64,000 nucleotides of DNA from positions 31,081,478 to 31,145,477 of the forward strand of contig JAGTTD010000015.1 of assembly GCA_018398585.1 (NCBI GenBank). Direction: 5' to 3'. Origin of the DNA: Simmondsia chinensis. Taxonomy: Eukaryota; Streptophyta; Magnoliopsida; Caryophyllales; Simmondsiaceae. The notes beneath the pieces were generated by a model that worked only from the letters and a program-made list of their open reading frames with translations, was not told where the DNA came from and searched no databases. Below are positions 13,001 through 23,000 of this stretch, piece after piece (positions within the stretch are counted from its first letter, which is position 1; the number at the start of each line of letters is the position of its first letter). The position numbers and the translations under genes were made by a program.

Positions 13001-14937
13001 AAGTTCAATAGCATTCCATCAATTGGAACTACAGTTAAAAAAAACAATTAAAAACCAAAAACAACCGGAAGAATGAATTACCTGAAATTGATTGATCGAA
13101 ACTGTCTTTCCAAACTCTTTGGCATTATAAGCAGAGAAATACACAAGCGCAGCATAGGCACTACTCGACCCCATATCATAGAAAACAACATATCTTGATT
13201 CATTTGCGAAGTTCTTATCAATTCCATACTGTAAGGCAGCTCCAGAATGCTCATTGATCAGTGAAAGCACATTAATCCCTGCCATTTGTGCCGCCTGCAA
13301 CACTCCTTTCCGCTCAGCCTGCCCAAAATATGGCGGCACACTGATCACCGCATCCTTGATGGAAACCTTTGAATGAAACTCTGCTAAATTCATCACATAT
13401 CTAAAAATCATGGCTAGCATCTCTTCAATGGAGTATACAGTTCCATCATCCACCTTAATCGCCGCAGCACCTCTAGAATCTTCCACAATATCATAAGGCA
13501 AATAAAGTGAATCCAATTTCTGCTTTGCATAACTGTAGGGTTTACCAATTAGGTCTCGAAGTTGGGCATAAACCTTATCAGGATACCTGGTGTTAAAGAG
13601 AACGTATTAGAAATATAGAACAAGCAACCTAAATATCATAGTTTTAACATGTCATTTTTGTTTAAATGGTAGAAAAGACTCTCATGATAGCCCTCGTTTC
13701 ATTGGGAAACCTAAGGCATCAGCTCGAATAAGAAAGAGGAGAGCTCTATGCAGTGGATTATCCCACAAGGAAATGCTAGAACCCCATGACCAACGTTCAT
13801 CATCCAATCTGCCAGTTTATTCGCTCCCCTGTAGCAGTGTTTAGAAGAGACCTGACTATACAAGTGACTTAAAATATGCATGTTGTCAACAATAATAAAA
13901 ATGTCAATAGAAGCCAAATACGTGCATATCTGTAAAATATGTAACATGTCAACAACAACAACCACCCAATGCCTCAAAGAGGCTCCCGCCAAGACAAGGT
14001 CTGGAAAGGATAAGATGCACATAGCCTTACCCCTGCAGGGTGTGATCCTGTAGAGAAGTTGTTTCCAAAGTGCCCCAAAAATACAACAACAATAATATTT
14101 AGGAAATCCCGAAAAAAAAAAAAAAAAGAACATGTTTCCTGAAGGACCAATGTAAATATAAATTATAACCCTAAATGTGCCACACATCAAACAAAGTGGA
14201 AGCCGTAAGAAGCCAATAGCAATATAACTACTCCCTTCATTAGATAGAGAAGATCGCTAAGATTTCATGATCTGCTGTCGAACTTATTCCATTTCAATGA
14301 GTTTGCTCCTCCCATTGCTTGAGAGCTTACTATTTCATGTTCCATTTCACTCCCCGATCAAATTCAAGCCTAAATGAGCTAATTCGAGCCAAATCAAGAC
14401 TAAACAAGCCCAAATCAAACTCAAATCACCTAAACAAGACGAGCTTAGCTGGTAGCTCGACAACTTTAGGTTCCAAAATACGTAACATGTCATATATGTA
14501 AAAAATAGAGTTCAAGAACATAAATTTTATAGTAAAAAACCAAATTGACACAATATTACTTGTATAAAAACAAAAATAATATAATTAAAAGTATAAGGAC
14601 TAAATTCTGCTCAAAAACAGATAGAATAACTGATGTAATAAGTAAATAGAGTAAAATATGACGATCCTAGGACAGTTTGTATCTGAAAATACCTAGCGAT
14701 CAAACCAGCAGCTTCTTCGCCGATCAATCGATCGCCGGACTGAAATGCAACGAGAGACGGCGATTTACGCTTCGACATTTCATTAATCGCGATCGAAATC
14801 GGCGGTTGACCGGGCTTTAGATTGACGACGGCAACTTTGAGCCATTCAGAACCTAGATCTACACTCAAAACCGCAGATTGAGACTGAATCGGAACTAAAC
14901 AAAGTATACATAAAATTAACCCTAATCTGAACAACAT
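4024..14937 (-). CDS. HSP70-17: ER-lumen HSP70, Grp170/HYOU1 class (heat shock 70 kDa protein 17-like)
   Basis: Fifteen exons, about 891 residues: 14937-14693, 13586-13082, 12170-11938, 11727-11568, 11171-10926, 10487-10351, 9870-9510, 9072-8911, 7614-7540, 7447-7347, 6754-6685, 6325-6269, 6141-6080, 5092-5020, 4212-4024. All junctions are GT-AG and keep phase. Residues 1-22 are a hydrophobic signal peptide; the ATPase domain starts at [12 protein letters not shown] and includes [15 protein letters not shown] and [13 protein letters not shown]. Exon 7 encodes an acidic, serine-rich insert with several N-x-S/T sites, typical of the Grp170 loop. The C-terminal helical region ends in a Lys/Pro-rich then acidic tail closing with HDEL. 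This group acts as a large ER chaperone and nucleotide-exchange factor for BiP; Arabidopsis HSP70-17 is about the same size. The start is the only Met giving the signal peptide. Introns are filled with MITEs and SINEs. Identity is very secure; orthology is inferred from memory of the family. Confidence 0.95.
6848..7308. mobile_element. GGCTCG-type element in HSP70 intron
   Basis: Begins 'aggggtgcaaatgaacaaagc' and ends 'catatacaccctatag', so the ends are inverted. The interior is built of degenerate gagcc/aagctcgagc/ggctcg words. It fills most of the intron between exons 10 and 11. Confidence 0.6.
9099..9449. mobile_element. MITE with GGCTCCGTTTGTTTT ends, copy 1
   Basis: Left end GGCTCCGTTTGTTTTGACGG and right end AAACAAACAGAGCC are inverted repeats. 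It occupies about 350 of the 437 bp of intron 7 (9073-9509). Homologous to 9955-10312 and 22168-22440. Confidence 0.75.
9955..10312. mobile_element. MITE with GGC(A/T)C-GTTTATTTT ends, copy 2
   Basis: Same internal order as 9099-9449: a start like 'gtttattttgacgaaaaaca', then 'ggggaaattgacttcccc', then 'aaggaaaatgtttttcgttgaa' near the right end. It takes up most of intron 6 of the HSP70 gene (9871-10350). Confidence 0.7.
13950..14072 (-). repeat. Au-like SINE, minus strand
   Basis: Reads on the plus strand as (CAA)n, 'atgcctcaaagaggctcccgcc', 'agccttacccctgcagggt', 'agaagttgtttcc', which is the reverse complement of the Au-like family. Located in HSP70 intron 1. Confidence 0.75.
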
Positions 14938-15130
14938 TGCAGTTGCGAAATTCGCTGCAGTATAGAGAAATATGAACCCTAATTTGATCTGTAACTGTAA
15001 TTGATGAACTTTGATCGAAAGATCGGATTTTTCTTCGCGAATTTGAAGTTTAAGGGGTCGAGTGAGAGAGGTTCAAGATTTGTGTAGAGGGGGTTGGGAA
15101 AAAAAGGAAAAAGAAAATGGAAAAGGGTGA

Positions 15131-15196
15131 TGACGTGGCAAGGCTGGGTGATGGGAGCCAATGGGAGTGCGCCATGTGGAAGATGGTACACGTGGC
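15131..15196 (-). promoter_or_regulatory. UPR-type promoter elements of the HSP70-17-like gene
   Basis: About 195-260 bp upstream of the minus-strand ATG lie TGACGTGG at 15131-15138 (exact match to the plant UPRE TGACGTGR), CCAAT at 15158-15162 followed after nine bases by CCATG at 15172-15176 (ERSE spacing CCAAT-N9-CCACG with one mismatch), and ACACGTGGC at 15188-15196 (G-box/ABRE). Their use by bZIP28/bZIP60/NF-Y-type factors is inference from known elements. Confidence 0.6.
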
Positions 15197-15329
15197 GGAT
15201 TGTAAGAGGTCTTGTGTGTTGTTAATGTTGTTGTAAGCGGAGAGGGACTGAAGGGGGAAGACATGAGTGAATACTACGCCAAAGAGACCAATTGCTCGTG
15301 TTGGATACAGGGGTGCGTTTGGGACAGTT
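15197..15329. other. Intergenic spacer upstream of HSP70
   Basis: Short unique-looking sequence between the HSP70 promoter elements and the first flanking repeat. No gene seen. Confidence 0.5.
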
Positions 15330-15842
15330 TAAGGCTCGGTTTGTTTGCATTAAGCTTGATTCGGGTTCGATTCAACGCTTGCCAAACCCAAAAAGTTTAA
15401 GCTTGAGCTCGGTTCGTTAAAAGTTCAGGCTCGATTCGGCTCAGTTTAGGCTCAACAGCTTCGAATTAAACTTATAATATTTTGGCTCGTTTAAGTTTTG
15501 GGCACGGCTCATTTAGGCTCAGATCTGCCTTCATTTGGCATATTTAAGCAAACATGTTATATTAAAAAAATTTTCGTTAGCTCGAGCTCGAAGCGAGTCG
15601 AGCCTTTCAAGCCTATGATAGCTCCGCTTATTTACACCCGTAGTTGGATATAAAATATTTCCATTTTTACAGTGTAATGGTTGAGTTAGTAGTACGCGGT
15701 TTGATACATAACATCTTATGTATAATGCATTATGAACGTACATGAAACACGTATCATATAAAAGACTCGCGTATTAATTAACGTTACATAGTTGTAGGTG
15801 CAACTGATATTGCGGTAAGGACTGCAACTAAGATCGTTCTAG
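15330..15842. repeat. Flanking direct repeat, left copy
   Basis: Starts 'aggctcggtttgtttgcatt' and ends 'aactaagatcgttctagc'. Its left half is GGCTCG-type sequence and its right half contains 'gtaatggttgagttagtagt' and 'aaaagactcgc'. The same order returns at 17252-17797 with about 85-90% similarity by eye. Confidence 0.8.
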
Positions 15843-15844
15843 CA

Positions 15845-17250
15845 CTGTCACGCACCGTGTCAATGTATCATTTTTTTTTTTTTTTTTGCTATTATTATTT
15901 TTATACAAGATATGTAATGTAAAATATAATATCAATTAAAAAATATAGGTTAGTTATGTGGGGGTACCGATTGCTTGTTTAAACCGGTTACTTAAGCCAC
16001 CCGACTTAGTAGTAGGTAGGATTAGGTAAGTTGTTGCTTGTAAGTAAGTATTAACATTTAATGTAGTTGTTGAAAGTGTGGGTTAGCTTGTGAGCCGTGT
16101 GGTTCCCTCCTCCCTTCTATATAAGGCATGTAAATTGTTGTATTTGGAATCATCCAAAAATATATGAAAACTCTATCTTTCTCCCTCAACCGTCTCTCTC
16201 TCTTTCTGTAATTCTTTCTCTAACTCTTCTCTTATAAAATTCTCTCATTTTCTCATCTTAATCTCTAACTTCTCTTCTTATCTCCTACTCTCTTTCTCTC
16301 TCTCGGTTCTTTTCCCAAAACTATCCAAGTCACAAGCTTAGGTTCATGACAAAAGTGGTATCAGAGCCATCTTACGATCTAATAAGCTGGCCATCACAAG
16401 AAGTATGTCGGCTTCTGGAAATACTGAACCCAACGAGTGGGTTGGCGATGTTGAAGGAAGGTTGGACCGTTTGAAGGACCTTGTTGAGCAACAAACCCGA
16501 ACTAGCACCGAATTGAAAGCCACCATGGAGAATGTGGGGGTGGAAATTAGACCCTATCCAAAGCTGTTAGCCGGTTGGTGAGAGCCCAAGAAAAGGGACC
16601 CGAAGTTGAACCTATGGCACCACCCGTGGGTGCCCACGAATTCACCGCACAAGGGGGATCCGGGAACTATCCCCGGATAGGGGATGGAATTTTACCACCA
16701 CCCGCACGATCTTCAGAGCCCAAGACCAACCGTGGCTGACCTCGGGTCATGGAAGAAGGGGACTATAGCCGAAGCAATGGAAGCAACCGCACATGGTCCA
16801 ACCACACCCTGAGACTTGGAATACCGAAGTTCGAAGGTTCGAATCCGAGAGCTTGGATTCGAAAGTGCCTTAAGTATTTCCGTTGGTATCAAGTTCCTGA
16901 GAACGAATGGGTAGAGTATGCATCAAGCCATCTCCACGACCACGGGGATGTGTGGTATCATGCTCTTGAACTTAGACACCCTCAAATGACATGGCCGTTT
17001 TTCATGAATGAGCTTTGCAAAGTTTCGGTGATCATTCACTTCAAGATGTCGTGAAGGAGTTTAGTAAAATGGCTCAAAATGGACCGGTAGAAGAATACGT
17101 CACGAGGTTCGAAGAATTGAAGAATTGGATGTTGATTCACCACCCGACTCTAAGCGAGGCATACTTCATCTCGAGTTTCATTAGCAGGCTTAAACCCGCT
17201 ATATGAGCCTCCATCAAGGCTAGCCGCCCCACCGATCTCAGCATGGCTTT
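15845..17250 (+). mobile_element. Truncated LTR retrotransposon (LTR remnant, primer site, gag)
   Basis: A region with an LTR-like promoter ('ttctatataaggcatg' at about 16117-16132, then pyrimidine-rich leader) is followed by TGGTATCAGAGCC at 16356-16368, the tRNA-iMet-complementary primer-binding site typical of plant LTR elements, then gag coding sequence. There is no protease, RT, integrase or 3' LTR before the second flanking repeat starts at 17252, so the element is heavily deleted. The LTR left boundary near 15845 is approximate. Confidence 0.7.
16404..17206 (+). pseudogene. Retrotransposon gag fragment, frameshifted
   Basis: An N-terminal coiled-coil-like piece starts at ATG 16404. 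The Retrotrans_gag core is open at 16749-17054 (LGIPKFEGSNPRAWIRKCLK, then KYFRWYQVPENEWVEYAS) and continues in another frame at 17015-17206 (FGDHSLQDVVKEF, HHPTLSEAYFISSFISRLKP). A frameshift at about 17015-17050 and the loss of everything downstream make it non-functional. The gag class fits a Ty3/gypsy-type or related plant element. Confidence 0.8.
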
Positions 17251-17251
17251 T

Positions 17252-17797
17252 GAGGCTCGGTTTGTTTGCATTAAGCTTGATTAGGGTTTGATTTGAAGCT
17301 TGTCAAACTTGAAAAGTTTAAGCTTGAGCTTGGTTCATTAAAAGCTTAGGCTCGATTCGGCTTAGTCTAGGCTCAGCAGCTTCGAATTAAACTGTAATAT
17401 TTTGGCTTATTTAAGTTCAATCTAGACTTGTTTAAGTTTGGGCACGGCTCATTTAGGCTCATATTTGCCTTCATTTAGCATATGTAAGCAAATATATTAC
17501 TTTAAAAAAGGCTCGTTTAGATTAGAGCTTGGCTCGAGCTCGAAAGAAGTCGAGCCTTTCAAGCTTTATGATGGCTCCGCTTATATAAACCCCTAGTTGG
17601 ATATAAAATATTTCCACTATTACGGTGTAATGGTTGAGTTAGTAGTATGCGGTTTGATAAATAACATCTTGTGTATAATGCATTACGAACGCGCATGAAA
17701 CGCGTATAATATAAAAGACTCGCATATTAATTAACGTTACATAGGTGTAGGTGCAGCTGATATTGCGGCAAGGACCACAACTAAGATCGTTCTAGCG
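17252..17797. repeat. Flanking direct repeat, right copy
   Basis: Same order as 15330-15842, from 'gaggctcggtttgtttgcatt' to 'aactaagatcgttctagc', in the same orientation. The copy has about 30 extra bases near 17412-17440. Confidence 0.8.
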
Positions 17798-17956
17798 CCC
17801 ATATACTTATTTGCATGCCTGTATGACTTTATTTGCTATTGTTGTGTGCTGATTGGTTGTTGTTCTGTCACTAGGTTACTTTCTTGCTATCGTTGTTTGA
17901 TGCTTCGCTCTCTATGCTTTATGATTTCTATCTATGTACTGTTGTTTTTATGCTTT

Positions 17957-18082
17957 CCAGGTCGAAGGTCCTCGGACACTGTCTCTTTTTAGGGTAGCGC
18001 CTTAAAGGGATAAGGCTGCATACATTCCACCCCCTGTACCCTGCATATACGAGAGGCTTCAAGGCATTAGGTTTGTTGTTGT
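17957..18082 (+). repeat. Au-like SINE copy
   Basis: 'ctttttagggtagcgcctta', 'ggataaggctgcatacattc', 'caaggcattaggtttgttgt': the family order with a (TTG)n end. Confidence 0.7.
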
Positions 18083-18604
18083 TATATTAATTGACGGGGC
18101 TTTTTTTTTTTGATGAATCAAACTAATTGACGTTATAATGTAAAGTGAATCATTCAAGGTGCGGTCAAGTCGACGTAGTCATTCCCTTTATTAGAAAAAG
18201 GCCAACCGATCACAACTTGCTTTTTCTTTGTACATATGTTGTAAAGCAAACTACGTAACTTGGATGTGCAAAAAAGAAAACATAAAGGAAGTTATAATTG
18301 GGAGGAGTTGTGCTTTTTGAGTAGGATGTGCACTCTCTTCCAGTCTTACTTCTTAGGGTTTACCTCTATTTTTAAAAGATTATGGTGTCCTATTTGTGAA
18401 CCTCCATTATTTGAGTCCCCTTCGTTTATTTCAATACCATAATATATATATATATATGTCGAATAATATTCTTATAAGAGAGCAAGAGGGCGAGAGGGTG
18501 AGAGTGTGAGAGGGGTGAATCCTGGCCCTCATTATAATGGAAGGCCAAGATTTGTGGAACATTAAAAAAAGTAACTATTTACGGCTCATATCCTTTCATG
18601 AAGC

Positions 18605-18791
18605 TAAGCGTGCTTGGGTGAGAGTAATACCAGGATGGGTGACCTCTTGGGAAGTCCTCACCCTCAGGTTGGGGACATTCGGAAACAACCTCTTTTTGGG
18701 GGTAATACCCTGAAGGGGGAAGGTTGCGTACATCCGCCCCCCCAGACCTTGCTTAGGCGGGAGCCTTTGGGGCACTTGGTATGTTTCTTTT
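18605..18791 (+). mobile_element. 5S rRNA-headed SINE, copy A (5'-truncated)
   Basis: Starts inside the 5S sequence at 'taagcgtgcttgggtgagag', continues through 'ggatgggtgacctcttggg', then changes to the Au-like body ('aaggttgcgtacatccgccc', 'aggcgggagcctttgg') and ends near 'ggtatgtttcttt'. It is flanked by TATCCTTTCATGAAGC (18589-18604) and TATCCTTTCATAAAGC (18792-18807), a 16-bp target-site duplication with one mismatch. It lacks the first ~40 bases of 5S homology present in the other two copies. Confidence 0.85.
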
Positions 18792-18829
18792 TATCCTTTC
18801 ATAAAGCAGAAAGAAAGAAGGAGTAAATG

Positions 18830-19750
18830 AGGAAAATATATATATATATATTTTTTTCAATACTAAACAAGTCTTACCCATAAATTATTAGTTTTTTTTT
18901 TTAGTATCTAACAAATCTTGGCCGTTCATTATAATGGAGGAACAAGATTCGCCTCTCTCACACTCTCATAAGAACGCCACTCATATAGAGTGGCGTTTTT
19001 ATGAAAGGGTAAGAGGGGCAAATACTAGCTCTCCATTATAATGGACGGCCAAAATTTATTGAACATTAAGAAAATAATAATTTATAGTCAAAATTTATTA
19101 AGTATTGGAAACAAAAAAATAAATTTCCTCTCTCACCCCTTCTTTCTTCCTGTCCTATGAAGGATATGAGCTGTAAATTTTTTTTTTTTTAATGTTCAAC
19201 AAATCTTGACTGAGAATTTGCCTCTCTTATGCTCTCATCCTTTCATAAGAATGCCACTACATATGATGAAAAACTAGAAACATTATTGATACATTATATT
19301 GGAAAAAACTAGTTATTAATTATAAAGCAGCTCTTGATTTTCGCTTTCATGCGAGTAGACTCAAGTCTCGCTTATATGAAATATCTATTTTATGGTATAA
19401 TTTTATCACTAATTATTGAGAAAAAAATCCCCACAGCTTGCAAAATACGGTTGCATTAAAAATAAATAAATATCAGGTTACGCTAATGTCACCTCCTACA
19501 GCGACACGTCAGCGTGATTAAACAGTAATTATACAAAAAATGAAGGGCATATTTGTAATTTCACTCTCACCAAAGTCCCACGCGGCAACTGGAAGGACTC
19601 ACGTGTCGGTTAAGCTAACCCCAACAAAACACAATCCGTTAATCCGCCACCACCGTAATCTCCACCGTTGGATCCCTTCATCCAATATTCAGATCTCACG
19701 GCCCATATTCAACCACGTGTTCCCCTCGCCGCCGCGTACCCCTCTACCAC
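18830..19750. other. Repeat-rich intergenic DNA upstream of the PP2C gene
   Basis: Contains repeated phrases 'ccattataatgga(c/g)ggcc' and 'tcataagaa(c/t)gccact' at about 18440-18600, 18900-19100 and 19190-19265, suggesting overlapping or tandem copies of one TIR-type element into which 5S-SINE copy A also inserted. From about 19550 the sequence becomes promoter-like. No gene seen. Confidence 0.5.
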
Positions 19751-19756
19751 CAACAC

Positions 19757-19766
19757 GATATAAATC
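19757..19766 (+). promoter_or_regulatory. Probable TATA box of the PP2C gene
   Basis: 'cgatataaat' lies about 265 bp upstream of the coding start. It precedes a 5' leader with a single upstream ATG. Transcription start would be near 19790; this is inference. Confidence 0.4.
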
Positions 19767-20005
19767 GAAGAAACCCGCGGTTGCGCAATTTTTCCCCGGA
19801 AAGGTACAATCTTTTTTCAATCACGAAATCGAAATTACGAGACATTTATAAGAATCGAGCTGTTATACTTGGTGATAAAGAAGCATCTAGGTATACGAAT
19901 TTGATTCGATTTGAGATTTGGACGGTTGGATTTGGTTCTGATTTGAATTTCGTTGGAGATTTGGGAAATTAGGGTTTGGTTGAGGTTGAATTGTTATTGT
20001 GTGTA

Positions 20006-20023
20006 ATGGTATTGAAGAGATAA
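20006..20023 (+). promoter_or_regulatory. Minimal upstream ORF of the PP2C gene
   Basis: ATG GTA TTG AAG AGA TAA, a five-codon uORF, ends two bases before the main ATG at 20026. It appears to be the only ATG in the predicted leader. Confidence 0.55.
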
Positions 20024-20025
20024 AG

Positions 20026-23000
20026 ATGGGAGCGGAAGCTGAAGTTGTTTGTCCTCCGACCGTGCCTGTTCTTGATTCTGTTCTTTCTCTCTCCTCTCAA
20101 GTGGTAAAGCTTCAAGATCTCTCTTTTTGTTGCCTAGAATTGTGAATTTTATGTTTTTTAGTTGGTTTGTGTTCGATTTGTTAGAGTATAAGACTAATCT
20201 TGGGTTTTCACCCATCGGTTTAAGCTTTAAACTGATGCTTTGACATGGTATCACTGTATTAAAGCTTCATTAAAGCTTCGTTGACCAAGAGATTACGAGT
20301 TTGAATTCTAACAACCTTCCTTTCAATATTAGTATAAATTAAGGTAGACTTGTGCAATATTTACACTTTAAGCCCGATAGAGGTTTGCGCGAGGAGCGAG
20401 TTAAAATATGAAACTAGTCTTGGGCCTTCACCCATCAGCCTAATTCTTGGTCCAATTGGTTCCTTGACGAGCTTGCTTGTTGATATTCAGTTTTATGAAG
20501 TCTAATATCCATGGATATAGTTCAATTGAAAGGTTAGCAGGAATATTAGAGTAGATCAAGAAATTAGCGTTTTGGGCCTCTCAAGCCTCTCTTTGATGGA
20601 CATTGGACTTGCTCTGTTTCTTTTTTATTTTTTGGAATTTTTTTTATACTGTAGTTGTATAGCTTTGTTCTATCTGCACCACCACCACCACCTACACAGT
20701 GCCACAAGGGCTCCTGCCGAGGCAGGGTCTGGGGGGAGAGATGTACGCAACCTTACCCCTTGAGGAGGGTGATATCCTAAAGAGAGGTTGTATTTAAGTG
20801 CTCCCAACTCTGGAAAGCAAGAAGCACGGATTTGTAATTATGTCTGTATTTGTCAAAAAAGGGGATAGTTAAGTTGGTGATATGCCAATTTTTCGTGATT
20901 CTTCTGTTACTTTACTGACTTCGGATACTCTTGTGTTTGTGTTCCGAATTTGTCTTCTGTGTTGGGATGCTAATATGTTTTATCGATTGCACCTAGGTTA
21001 AGTTAGTTGCTAGCAATACTTGAGTTTGTGCAATATTGCCTTTAACCGATGAAGTACTTTTAGTTCAGTGCATATTGTATTAGAGGTTGAGCTGTTGGAG
21101 TTGGTGTCGTAGTTAAGCTTTCTAATTCTTTTGCAAGGTCGCTATTTAAGAAAATGTTGTAGCTCCTCACTAGTTTTTAAAAAAAAGAAAATACTAGGGG
21201 TTTGAGGCAACTTATACTACTGAAAAAAAAGGCTATTTTGATCTCTACAATTAGGTGATTTTTTTTGTTGAGGATCTAGTAGTAGTTGGTTGTTGATTTC
21301 AACAAAAATTGAGATTTGGTCCAAGTAGTAATCCGCTATGGCTGGATGATAAAACATGATGTTTGCTTGGGTGTACTGCTGCTCATTAGTTTTTAGGGCA
21401 AACTATTGAGGGCTTGACTTCGATGTTTCTATGTATGGGGTACTGTTTCGAGTTTTTCACAATTGGGCATTATGTCTGAGGTCTTTTAAGTGATTTGTAG
21501 CTCAAATAGAGGTAAACAGGGTGGAAGAAGAGGAGGGTGGCAGGTAGTAGTTATTAAAATATTTATGAGGGTGTGTTCTTTTGAGGGGTTAAGGGTCTTC
21601 CGGAAACAATCTCTCTACAGGATAGCACTATATAGGGGTAAGGCTCCATACGTCTTACTCTCCTCGGGTCCTGCCTTAGCGGGAGCTTCTTTGAGGCAGA
21701 GGGTGATGGTTGTTGCTTTTACAAGTAAAAGGATGGACGTTTGAAAACAAATGTGCTATGGGTTCTTTTGTGTATTAGGCCTTTAAAAGAGGTAATGGAT
21801 AATTGGATATGTCAATTCCTCTTTTTTTGATAATTAAGAGTCCGCAATGGATTATGTCCTTCAAGTTGCACGTTGATTCTACCGTGTGTTTTTCACTTGA
21901 TTGGGTATGGTAGAAGTGTTGTAGTTCCACTTTGAAAAGAAGTAACTAGAGGCAAGGGAACTGAATTTAGCAAAAATCAACATTTTTGCCTTCAAATATT
22001 TGCCAAAGTGCTGAGAGGTTATGAATGTAGGGTTGGAGTTTAGAGACTGTGTTTCTGCTCTTCTTTTGATCAAGCTTTTGATATGATAACTTTCATTAGA
22101 AAACTGTATACTGTCTTATTGTCCATTCATGCCCTTATGTACTGGCTACCGCTATTTTGTAAATTAAGGCTTCCTTTGTTTTAACGGAAAACCTATCCTA
22201 TCTCAATTTTTCAGCTAACTTCATATCAATAACTACAAAGATTGAAAATGTTTTCGTCCTGTCAAGTATTCTCACAACATGTGCTTCACTTCAATTGTAA
22301 CTTGCCTAAGCGTGAATTTCATACAAATTTACAGAATGAAACCACTTTATTTAGCTAAAAAGGCAAAAAATTTTAATTGAAAATATTTTGTAAAGAGAAG
22401 TTTTCTAATAAAATCTTTTTTTGTTGAATCAAACAGAATCGAAATATTGCAACTTCTTAATAGAGATAGGTATGAGGAATACTTGTGTCAGTTCTCAAGT
22501 CACACCATTCAGAGTTGAAAAGCTGAATGGTCAGTGATGATTATAGGCCTCGGTTTTTTTATTGTGTTGACTATATTCATGTGCATTTTGCCCATGTATT
22601 GGCTGCCAAATAATCTATACATAGTGGTAAATTAGTTCATTCTCTCCTTTTCAGGACATCAATTCTCTGGATGAAGTCTCAAATAACCTGCTTGATTCTA
22701 ACTTCCTGCAGTTTGTTCCAAGTGTTCGCTCCGGTAGCTTTGCTGACATCGGCCCACGTAGGTTTATGGAAGACGAGCACATAAGGATTGATGATCTATC
22801 CATGCACTTGGGATCACTCTTCAGATTTCCTGAGCCTAGCGCCTTCTACGGAGTATGTTCTAGTTGCCAATGGTTCTCTTCATTCTTAGTGTTGGTCGAA
22901 ACCCCAAGTGAGCAGCCTTGAATTTGTTTTGTGTCCCTCTTAAAGAATAATTATGTTGCGAGTATGCTTAGACTATGCCCTCATTAATAATTAGAGAATA

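Noticed and set aside
16356..17250. A complete, active LTR retrotransposon
   Set aside because: gag is frameshifted and there is no pol, polypurine tract or second LTR before the next repeat begins.
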